Positions 9,339-15,636 of a stretch of DNA of 64,000 nucleotides are shown here, in pieces (positions within the stretch are counted from its first letter, which is position 1; every line of letters begins with the position of its first letter). This DNA is from Spongiactinospora rosea. GTDB lineage: Bacteria; Actinomycetota; Actinomycetes; Streptosporangiales; Streptosporangiaceae. The translations under genes and the position numbers were made by a program. The DNA is taken from positions 496,001 to 560,000 of the forward strand of contig NZ_QMEY01000002.1 of NCBI RefSeq assembly GCF_003315795.1, given 5' to 3'. The notes below the pieces were generated by a model. The model was given only the letters and a program-made list of their open reading frames with translations, was not told where the DNA came from and searched no databases.

Positions 9339-10964
9339 GTGTCCCAAACCACTACTCACACCGCCGGCGGCCACAGCGCCGAAGCCCGGTTCGATGCGAT
9401 CGTCATCGGCGCCGGGTTCGGCGGGATCTACACCGTGCACAAGCTCCGCAACGAGCTGGGCCTGCGGGTCCGCTGCTTCGAGAAGGGCGACGGCGTCGGC
9501 GGCACCTGGCACTGGAACCGTTATCCCGGCGCCATGTCCGACACGGAGAGTCTGGTATATCGGTACTCCTTCGACCGGGAACTGGCCCAGGAAGTCGCGT
9601 GGAACCGGCGGTACATCCCGCAGCGGGACATCCTCGGGTATCTCCAGACCGTTGTGGATCGCTACGACCTCGGCAAGGACATCCAGCTCAACACCGCCGT
9701 GGAGGCCGCCGTCTACAACGAGGAGGCCAACCTGTGGACGGTGACGACCGATGGCGGCGAGTCGTTCACAGCACGCTACCTTCTGACTGCGCTCGGCCCG
9801 TTATCAGCCGCCAACTTCCCGGACATCAAGGGCAGGGACACCTTCCGCGGCCGGCTGGTCCACACCGGTTCGTGGCCCGATGACCTCTCCATCGAGGGCA
9901 AGCGGGTCGGTCTCATCGGCACCGGTTCGACCGGTACGCAGTTCGTCTGCGCGGCGTCCAAGGTCGCCGAGCACCTGACGGTGTTCCAGCGGACGCCGCA
10001 GTACAACGTCCCGTCCGGCAACGCGCCGGTGAGCCCGGAGTACCTGGCCGAGTACCGCGCCAACTACGACGAGATCTGGCGGCAGGTCCGCCTGTCGCGG
10101 GTGGCGTGCGGGTTCGAGGAAAGCGATGTCCCGGCCATGAGCGTGTCGGAGGAGGAACGCCGCAGGGTGTTCCAGGAGAACTGGGACAAGGGCAACGGCT
10201 TCCGGTTCATGTTCGGCACCTTCTCCGACATCGCCACCGACCCGGCCGCCAACGAGGCCGCGGCGGAGTTCATCAGGTCCAAGATCAAGGAGATCGTGCG
10301 GGACCCCGAGACGGCGCGCAAGCTCAGCCCCACGGACCCGTACGCCAAGCGCCCGATCTGCAACGAGGACTACTACGAGAGCTTCAACCGCGACAACGTC
10401 ACGCTGGTCAGCATCAAGGAGAACCCGATCCGGGAGATCACGCCCACCGGCGTGATCACCGAGGACGGCGTCGAGCACCCGCTGGACGTCCTGGTGTTCG
10501 CGACCGGCTTCGACGCGGTGGACGGCAGCTACAAGCGGATGGACATCCGGGGCCGCGGCGGCGTGAGCATGAACGAGCACTGGTCCGACGGCCCGACCAG
10601 CTACCTGGGCCTGGCCGTCACCGGCTTCCCGAACATGTTCATGGTCCTCGGGCCGAACAGCGTGTTCAGCAACCTGCCCCCGGCCATCGAGACCCAGGTC
10701 GAATGGCTCACCGAGCTGATCGGCGCGGCGGAGGCGACCGGCCGGCGCTCGGTCGAGGCGGTCAAGGCCGCCGAGGAGACCTGGACGGTGACCTGCCAGC
10801 AGTCGGCGGACTTCACCCTCTTCCCCAAGGTCGACTCGTGGATCTTCGGGGCCAACATCCCGGGCAAGAAGAACCGGGCGATGTTCTACTTCGGCGGGCT
10901 GCGGTCCTACCGCGAGAAGCTCGACGCCGTGGTGACGGGCGGTTACGAGGGCTTCACCATGTAA
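9339..10964 (+). CDS. Class B flavin monooxygenase, Baeyer-Villiger-like, probable phenazine N-oxidase
   Basis: 541 aa. An FAD-binding GAGFGG motif lies near residue 22 and an NADPH-binding GTGSTG motif near 192. The Baeyer-Villiger fingerprint FRGRLVHTGSWPD (FxGxxxHxxxWP/D) is at about 170-182. DGVGGTWHWNRYPG is typical of cyclohexanone-monooxygenase relatives. Known phenazine N-oxidases (the PhzNO1 type from Lysobacter and Nocardiopsis) belong to this BVMO-like group, so N-oxidation of a hydroxyphenazine is the best guess; a true Baeyer-Villiger step is the alternative. An in-frame TTA codon lies at 9801-9803, and the first half is less GC-rich than its neighbours. It follows phzG by 67 bp and is followed by a hairpin terminator. 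Confidence 0.8.
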   Translation: MSQTTTHTAGGHSAEARFDAIVIGAGFGGIYTVHKLRNELGLRVRCFEKGDGVGGTWHWNRYPGAMSDTESLVYRYSFDRELAQEVAWNRRYIPQRDILGYLQTVVDRYDLGKDIQLNTAVEAAVYNEEANLWTVTTDGGESFTARYLLTALGPLSAANFPDIKGRDTFRGRLVHTGSWPDDLSIEGKRVGLIGTGSTGTQFVCAASKVAEHLTVFQRTPQYNVPSGNAPVSPEYLAEYRANYDEIWRQVRLSRVACGFEESDVPAMSVSEEERRRVFQENWDKGNGFRFMFGTFSDIATDPAANEAAAEFIRSKIKEIVRDPETARKLSPTDPYAKRPICNEDYYESFNRDNVTLVSIKENPIREITPTGVITEDGVEHPLDVLVFATGFDAVDGSYKRMDIRGRGGVSMNEHWSDGPTSYLGLAVTGFPNMFMVLGPNSVFSNLPPAIETQVEWLTELIGAAEATGRRSVEAVKAAEETWTVTCQQSADFTLFPKVDSWIFGANIPGKKNRAMFYFGGLRSYREKLDAVVTGGYEGFTM

Positions 10965-11008
10965 CCGCGCCACATCGTACTGTGTAGTACGGCTCCGGCC
11001 GGGTAGTT

Positions 11009-11045
11009 GAGGACGATTCGGGCTTTGTCCGGATCGTCCTCTTTA
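11009..11045 (+). terminator. Hairpin terminator after the flavin monooxygenase
   Basis: A 13-bp stem, 11009-11021 with 11029-11041 (GAGGACGAT and CGG arms, one G-T pair), encloses a 7-nt loop and is followed by TTTAGTTAT. It lies 45 bp beyond the monooxygenase stop. It probably ends the phzB-to-monooxygenase transcript. Confidence 0.7.
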
Positions 11046-11057
11046 GTTATTAATTCC

Positions 11058-11097
11058 GCGTCTTGAGGGCGTGCATTGCGTCTTGGCGGCGTGCATT
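11058..11097. repeat. Two abutting 20-bp direct repeats
   Basis: GCGTCTTGAGGGCGTGCATT (11058-11077) is followed directly by a copy with two substitutions (11078-11097). They sit between the terminator above and the promoter of the ABM gene, 28 bp upstream of its -35 element. Position suggests tandem binding sites for a regulator; no protein can be assigned. Confidence 0.6.
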
Positions 11098-11124
11098 GCA
11101 CAGATCCGCAACAACCCGAATTCC

Positions 11125-11153
11125 TTGTTAGTGCACCCGGGTGGCGTTAACAT
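11125..11153 (+). promoter_or_regulatory. Promoter of the ABM gene, probably giving a leaderless mRNA
   Basis: TTGTTA (11125-11130) and TAACAT (11148-11153) are spaced by 17 bp, fitting a housekeeping-type actinomycete promoter (TAnnnT -10). Transcription would begin about 7-8 nt later, at or next to the ATG at 11161. No Shine-Dalgarno sequence precedes that ATG, which agrees with leaderless translation. Confidence 0.5.
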
Positions 11154-11160
11154 ATGAAGC

Positions 11161-11487
11161 ATGAGTGAAACGACGATTCGCACCGACGACCAGCTCGCCA
11201 CTTTCATCAACGTCATCGACGTGGACCCCGCGAAGCAGGAGGAGCTCATCGCCGTCCTCAACGAGGGGACGGAAAAGGTGATTTCGCAGAAGCCGGGATT
11301 CGTCTCGGTCAACATCATCGCCAGCAAGGACGGCAAGCGGGTCATCAACTACGCACAGTGGCGTAGCCCGGCGGACGTTCAGGCCCTCCTGAGCGACCCC
11401 GAGGCGCAGGCCTTCGCCAAGAGGGTCGCCGAGCTGGGCACCCCCGGCCCCGGCCTCTACGCCGTGAACGCCATCCACCACGCCTGA
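11161..11487 (+). CDS. Antibiotic biosynthesis monooxygenase (ABM) fold small protein
   Basis: 108 aa, a single ABM/ferredoxin-like domain. Typical features are FINVIDVDPAKQEELIAVLNEGTEKVISQKPGFVSVNIIASKDGKRVINYAQWRSPADVQALL. Members are cofactor-free monooxygenases, such as quinol and anthrone oxygenases, or small structural helpers. In a phenazine locus it may act on a dihydro or hydroxy phenazine, but this is inference. It has its own putative promoter, lies between the two flavin monooxygenases and is 111 bp upstream of the PhzS-like gene. Confidence 0.75.
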   Translation: MSETTIRTDDQLATFINVIDVDPAKQEELIAVLNEGTEKVISQKPGFVSVNIIASKDGKRVINYAQWRSPADVQALLSDPEAQAFAKRVAELGTPGPGLYAVNAIHHA

Positions 11488-11598
11488 CCTCCCGGGCACC
11501 CAGGGCTTTACGCCATTCCCGGGCAGGAAGCCCCCCGGCGGGCCGCCCCGCCGGGGTTCCAGTCCTCGCCCCTCATCGGCGCAGGGAGCACCTCTGTC

Positions 11599-12837
11599 AT
11601 GAGCACCCAGGACACCGCTGACATCGTGATCGCCGGCGCCGGAATCGGGGGGCTGAGCGCGGCCCTCGCCCTGCACGCCCGCGGCATCCGGGCCCTCGTG
11701 CTGGAGACGGTCGATGAGATCCGGCCGTTCGGCGTGGGCATCAACATCCAGCCCGCGGCCATCACCGAGCTCACCGCGCTCGGCTTGGGCGACGCGCTCG
11801 CGGAGACCGGAATCCCCACCCGCGAGCACCTCTACCTGGACAATCACGGTACGACCCTGTGGGCGGAGCCGCGCGGCATCGCGGCCGGGCACGCAAGCCC
11901 CCAGTACTCCCTCCACCGCGGCGAGCTGCAGTTGATGCTGCTCGACGCGGTGCGCGAGCGGCTCGGCGACGACGCCGTGCGCACCGGCACCCAGGTGCGC
12001 GGCTTCGAGGAGACCGGCGGCGGCGTACGCGTCCATGCCCACGGTCGCGCGACCGGCGACGTCGCCTACGAAGGCGCCGCCCTGATCGGCGCCGACGGCG
12101 CCCGCTCGGCCGTCCTCGCGCAGTTGCACCCCGGCGCCGGGAAGATCTCCCCGGGCGGCGTGCGGATGTGGCGCGGCGTGACCGAGATGGACGAGTTCCT
12201 CGACGGCCGCACCATGATCCTGGTCAACGACCGCAACACCACCAGGATCATCGCCTACCCGATGTCCGCCCGGCACTTCCGGCGCGGAAAGGCCCTGGTC
12301 AACTGGGTGTGCATCGTCGCCATGCACACCGACCCCGACGACGTCCACAGCCGCGAGGGCACCCTCGAAGAGGTCCTTCCGTACTACGCGAACTGGGACA
12401 TGGGGTGGCTCGACATCCCCGACCTGCTGTCCCGCAGCGAGCGGATCCTGTGCTACCCGATGGTGGACCGCGACCCGCTGCCGGTCTGGGGCCGCGGCCG
12501 GGTGACCCTGCTCGGCGACGCCGCGCACCTGATGTACCCCATCGGGGCCAACGGCGGCTCACAGGCGATCCTGGACGCCACCGCGCTCGCCACCGAGCTC
12601 GCCGCCGAGCTGGCGGCCTCCGGCGACATCCCGGCCGCCCTGCAGCGCTACGAGGCCGTCCGCCGACCGGCGACCACGGCCATCGTGGTCGCCAACCGCA
12701 ACATGGACGGCGCCGAGCGCAAGGTCGCGCAGAGTGACCGCGCCGACCAGGGAAGCGCCCTGGCCGACATCACCGGCACCTACCGCGCGGTGGTCGAAGG
12801 ACGCCGGCCGACGAGCCGGTCGGCGACAAAAGAATAG
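11599..12837 (+). CDS. phzS: PhzS-like FAD-dependent phenazine hydroxylase
   Basis: 412 aa, close to PhzS of Pseudomonas (402 aa). The class A flavoprotein monooxygenase marks are IVIAGAGIGGLSAALALHARGI at the N-terminus, LIGADGARSAV (DG motif) near residue 160, and VTLLGDAAHLMYPIGANGGSQAILDA (GD motif) near 305. PhzS decarboxylates and hydroxylates phenazine carboxylates, so this enzyme could turn phenazine-1-carboxylate into 1-hydroxyphenazine or the 1,6-dicarboxylate into 1,6-dihydroxyphenazine. Combined with the N-oxidase-like gene this suggests an iodinin-type product. The start is supported by AGGGAG 10 nt upstream. No PhzM methyltransferase is seen. Confidence 0.85.
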   Translation: MSTQDTADIVIAGAGIGGLSAALALHARGIRALVLETVDEIRPFGVGINIQPAAITELTALGLGDALAETGIPTREHLYLDNHGTTLWAEPRGIAAGHASPQYSLHRGELQLMLLDAVRERLGDDAVRTGTQVRGFEETGGGVRVHAHGRATGDVAYEGAALIGADGARSAVLAQLHPGAGKISPGGVRMWRGVTEMDEFLDGRTMILVNDRNTTRIIAYPMSARHFRRGKALVNWVCIVAMHTDPDDVHSREGTLEEVLPYYANWDMGWLDIPDLLSRSERILCYPMVDRDPLPVWGRGRVTLLGDAAHLMYPIGANGGSQAILDATALATELAAELAASGDIPAALQRYEAVRRPATTAIVVANRNMDGAERKVAQSDRADQGSALADITGTYRAVVEGRRPTSRSATKE

Positions 12838-13146
12838 CGGCATGAGTGATTTCCGGAGTCCCTTTGTGAATGCGGCCGTAATCGATCCGGCCCCACCGGG
12901 AATGCATCCGGTAAGCGCACCTGCTGTTTCCCCGGCGCTCGTCGAGTCTTCACCTCCGGGTCCGGGGACCACATTCAAAAACGCAGAGGCCGCCGGCTGG
13001 CAGAAATCTGCCCGCGCCGTGCACCGGCGGCCCCTGCGCGACCGATCGTGTCACCGACTATGACGTACCGCGCAAGGAGAAGGTGACATCCGGCCCCTCC
13101 CCCTGGCCCGGCCGGCGTCCCCCCACCGCCGGCCGGGCCCACCCCC
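12838..13146. other. 309-bp convergent intergenic region
   Basis: It lies between the PhzS-like gene and the minus-strand azoreductase. A 73-codon frame starting at 12842 has weak third-position GC and no ribosome site. A GTG frame at 13083 runs antisense into the azoreductase. Neither is called. The region holds a strong hairpin at 13105-13139. Confidence 0.5.
13105..13139. terminator. Bidirectional hairpin between convergent genes
   Basis: GGCCCGGCCGGCG (13105-13117) pairs perfectly with 13127-13139 across a 9-nt C-rich loop. It is 8 bp from the azoreductase stop. The 13-bp all-GC stem between convergent genes is a likely terminator for both strands and marks the right end of the phenazine biosynthetic block. 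Confidence 0.75.
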
Positions 13147-13914
13147 TCACAGGGGCCAGGGCTCGGCGTCGGGCCGGGGCGCGGCGAGGGCCAGGAGCTC
13201 GGATCTGGCCTCGTCCAGCGATCGGCGGCCGAGCACCCGGAAGCGGGCCAGCTTCGGCACGTCGCCCGCCCGGGTCATCTCGGCGCTGATCACGTGCAGG
13301 TTGTCCTCGGGCACGCCCAGCTCGGTGAAGTAGGCGCGCAGGTAGCAGGTCTGGAAGTCGAAGTCCTCGCGGGGCGTGCCGGGCAGGTAGCAGCCGCCGC
13401 GGGCGGTGACCGCCACCACCTCGGTGTCGCCGAGCACGCTCTCCCCGGTCACGGAGTCGGTGAACGCGCCGGGGAAGGTGATCCGGTCGATCCACGCCTT
13501 GAGCGCGGCGGGCACCGAGAAGTTGTACATCGGGACGCCGAGCAGCACCGTGCCCGCGGCGCGGACCTCGTTGATCAGCGGCAGCGTGAGCGACCACTCC
13601 CGGGCCTCGCCCGGCCCTTCGGCCAGCGCGGACACCGCGCCCAGCGGGACGTTGCCGCGCCGCTCGCTGCGCAGGCCCAGGGCGACGAAGTCGGAAGAGA
13701 TCAACGGCACCGGCTGGGCCGCCAGGTCGCGGTAGCGGTACTCGGCGCCGGGGTGGCGGCGGCGCCAGGTCTCCGCGAACAGGGCGGTGAGCTGACGGCT
13801 GGTCGAGTCGCCGGGGCGGCTGGCGCTGGAGTCGAGGTGCAGCAGGGATCTCGTCCCGTCACCAGGCTCGCGGAGCCGTCCGGGAGCGTGCTGCTGAAGA
13901 TAGATATCCGACAT
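13147..13914 (-). CDS. azoR: FMN-dependent NADH-azoreductase / quinone reductase (AzoR family)
   Basis: 255 aa, flavodoxin-like fold. After a 22-residue extension the protein begins with RSLLHLDSSASRPGDSTSRQL, the phosphate-binding first strand and loop of AzoR. The hallmark VPMYNFSVPAALKAWIDRITFPGAFT is at about 125-150. Such enzymes reduce quinones, azo dyes and other redox-active aromatics with two electrons. Beside a phenazine locus, a role in self-protection or redox handling of phenazines is plausible but not shown. A GGGA sits only 2-3 nt before the start, so the N-terminus is less certain; no alternative in-frame start lies near residue 20. Confidence 0.88.
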   Translation of the reverse strand: MSDIYLQQHAPGRLREPGDGTRSLLHLDSSASRPGDSTSRQLTALFAETWRRRHPGAEYRYRDLAAQPVPLISSDFVALGLRSERRGNVPLGAVSALAEGPGEAREWSLTLPLINEVRAAGTVLLGVPMYNFSVPAALKAWIDRITFPGAFTDSVTGESVLGDTEVVAVTARGGCYLPGTPREDFDFQTCYLRAYFTELGVPEDNLHVISAEMTRAGDVPKLARFRVLGRRSLDEARSELLALAAPRPDAEPWPL

Positions 13915-14049
13915 TTCCCTATAGCTCTCAGTAATCGTCTCTGGTCATCGGCCGTCATCTAGGTGACGCAGGGTGACCATGAAAGGTGACCTGAGCGCGG
14001 GTAAAATCTCGGCCCCCTCGCCTCGGCGGCGCCGGTCGCCGGCGGCGGA

Positions 14050-15015
14050 TCAGGCGTGCAGGGCGGTGCGCAGGGTGTGGACGGCCTGGTCGATCGCCCC
14101 CTGCGCGGCGTTGGTCTCGCGCAGCCCGTTCAGCATCACGAAGTCGTGGATGACGCCTCCGTAGCGGGTCGCGATCACCGGGACCCCGGCCTCGCGGAGC
14201 TTGGCGGCGTACGCCTCGCCCTCGTCGCGCAGGACGTCGGCCTCGGCGGTGATGACCAGCGCCGGGGGCAGTCCGGCGAGCTGGTCGTGGGCGGCCCGCA
14301 GCGGGGAGGCGGTGATCTCGTTCCGCTGGGCGGGGTCGGTGGTGTACTGGTCCCAGAACCACCGCATCCCGTCCCGGCGCAGGAAGTAGCCCTCGGCGAA
14401 CCGCTCGTAGGAGCCGGTGTCGAAGGCGGCGTCGGTGACCGGGTAGAACAGCACCTGGGCGCGCAGCGGCGGCAGGTCGCCGCGCTGCTTGGCCATCAGC
14501 GTCAGGGCGATGGCCATGTTGCCGCCCACCGAGTCGCCCGCCACCGCCAGGCGGGTGGCGTCCAGGCCGTGGGCGCCGCCCTCGGTGGCGATCCAGCGGG
14601 CAACGGCGTAGTTCTGCTCGATCGCGACCGGGTAGCGGGCCTCGGGCGAGCGGTCGTATTCGGGGAAGACGACGGCCGCGCCGGTGCCGGTGGCCAGTTC
14701 GCGTACCAGGCGGTCGTGGGTGTGGGCGTTGCCGAAGACCCAGCCCGCGCCGTGGATGTAGATGACGACCGGCAGCGGGCCGGTGGCGTCCTTCGGCCTG
14801 ACGATGCGGGCCTGGACCGACCCGGTGGGGCCGCCCGGCACGGTCACCCACTCCTCATCGACCTCGGGCTTGGCGATGTCGCCGGACTGGACGTCATCGA
14901 CGGCGGCGCGGCCCTGGTCCACCGGGATCTGGAACAGGTAGGGCGGATTGGCGGTGGCCTCGGCGAACGCGGCGGCGGCCGGTTCGAGGACGATGGCCGG
15001 GGTGGTGGCGGTCAT
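14050..15015 (-). CDS. Alpha/beta hydrolase, hormone-sensitive-lipase-type esterase
   Basis: 321 aa. The oxyanion motif is IHGAGW (HGGGW variant), the nucleophile serine is in AGDSVGG, and the acid and base are in EADVLRDEGEAYA and GGVIHDF. This is family IV (HSL) organisation. The ATG at 15015 is used because GGGAG lies 7 nt upstream; the frame could extend 15 codons further but without a ribosome site. It is divergent from the OhrR-type regulator, with a perfect inverted repeat in the shared 112-bp promoter region, so it is probably the regulator's target. The substrate is unknown. Confidence 0.85.
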   Translation of the reverse strand: MTATTPAIVLEPAAAAFAEATANPPYLFQIPVDQGRAAVDDVQSGDIAKPEVDEEWVTVPGGPTGSVQARIVRPKDATGPLPVVIYIHGAGWVFGNAHTHDRLVRELATGTGAAVVFPEYDRSPEARYPVAIEQNYAVARWIATEGGAHGLDATRLAVAGDSVGGNMAIALTLMAKQRGDLPPLRAQVLFYPVTDAAFDTGSYERFAEGYFLRRDGMRWFWDQYTTDPAQRNEITASPLRAAHDQLAGLPPALVITAEADVLRDEGEAYAAKLREAGVPVIATRYGGVIHDFVMLNGLRETNAAQGAIDQAVHTLRTALHA

Positions 15016-15075
15016 TTCGGTGCTCCCTTGCTCTTGGCGACAGGCAAGACAATAGAACACGGTTTCCTCGTGCGC

Positions 15076-15099
15076 AAGTTAATGCGCTTCGATTAACTT
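15076..15099. promoter_or_regulatory. Operator-like inverted repeat between the esterase and the MarR/OhrR gene
   Basis: AAGTTAAT (15076-15083) and ATTAACTT (15092-15099) are perfect reverse complements around 8 bp. AT-rich palindromes of this size are typical binding sites of MarR/OhrR dimers. The right arm overlaps the expected -35 position (15093-15098) of the regulator gene, which would give autorepression. Confidence 0.7.
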
Positions 15100-15115
15100 T
15101 TGAGCGTTCCGGCGG

Positions 15116-15121
15116 TAGCAT
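15116..15121 (+). promoter_or_regulatory. Putative -10 element of the MarR/OhrR gene (leaderless start)
   Basis: TAGCAT at 15116-15121 fits TAnnnT. It is 17 bp from TTAACT at 15093-15098 and 6 bp before the ATG at 15128. No Shine-Dalgarno sequence is visible, so transcription probably begins at or next to the A of the start codon. Confidence 0.45.
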
Positions 15122-15127
15122 GCCCAT

Positions 15128-15625
15128 ATGACCACCATCGGCACCACCCCCACCGCCCCGCCCCCAGGGCACGACGACCAGGAGGAGTTCCGCCGCCTGG
15201 ACGAGTTCGTCTGCTTCACCCTGTACTCCGCCCAGCGCGCGCTGATGTCGGCCTACCGCCCGCTGCTGGACAAGATCGGCCTCACCTACCCCCAGTACCT
15301 GGTCCTGGTCGCCCTCTATGAGAACGGCCCGTCCCTGGTCAAGGGCCTGGGCGCGAAGCTCCACCTGGACTACGGCACCCTCACCCCGCTGCTGAAGCGG
15401 CTGGAGGCGGCCGGGCTCGTCACCCGCCGCCGCCGCGCCGACGACGAACGCCTGGTCGAGGTCTCCCTCACCGAGGAGGGCACCGCGCTGCGCTGCCAGG
15501 CCAACGAGAGCGTCCCGTCGCTGGACTTCGCCCTGGGCCTGACCGACGGCGAGCTTGAACAGCTCAAGACCCTGCTGCGCCGGATGACCGCCGGCGTCGC
15601 CGCCTACACCGGCGCCACCGGCTGA
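15128..15625 (+). CDS. OhrR-type MarR family redox-sensing repressor
   Basis: 165 aa. It aligns by eye with Bacillus OhrR. The peroxide-sensing cysteine is in FVCFTLYSAQRA (Cys29, equivalent to Cys15 there). It is followed by YRPLLDKIGLTYPQYLVLVALYE, the DNA-recognition helix region LDYGTLTPLLKRLEAAGLVTRRR and the wing DDERLVEVSLTEEG. One-cysteine OhrR proteins release DNA when this cysteine is oxidised by organic hydroperoxides, and some relatives respond to other oxidants. The signal here could be phenazine-generated oxidants. It is divergent from the esterase, with a palindrome between. The gene ends 11 bp from the convergent NB-ARC regulator. Confidence 0.88.
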   Translation: MTTIGTTPTAPPPGHDDQEEFRRLDEFVCFTLYSAQRALMSAYRPLLDKIGLTYPQYLVLVALYENGPSLVKGLGAKLHLDYGTLTPLLKRLEAAGLVTRRRRADDERLVEVSLTEEGTALRCQANESVPSLDFALGLTDGELEQLKTLLRRMTAGVAAYTGATG

Positions 15626-15636
15626 CCCGCCCCCGG

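Noticed and set aside
12842-13063. A 73-codon frame directly after the PhzS-like gene
   Set aside because: No ribosome site, low third-position GC and no recognisable motif.
13083-13289. A GTG-started 68-codon frame with an AAGGAG upstream
   Set aside because: It runs through the terminator hairpin and antisense into the azoreductase; its Arg/Pro/Gly-rich translation is typical of a GC-rich shadow frame.
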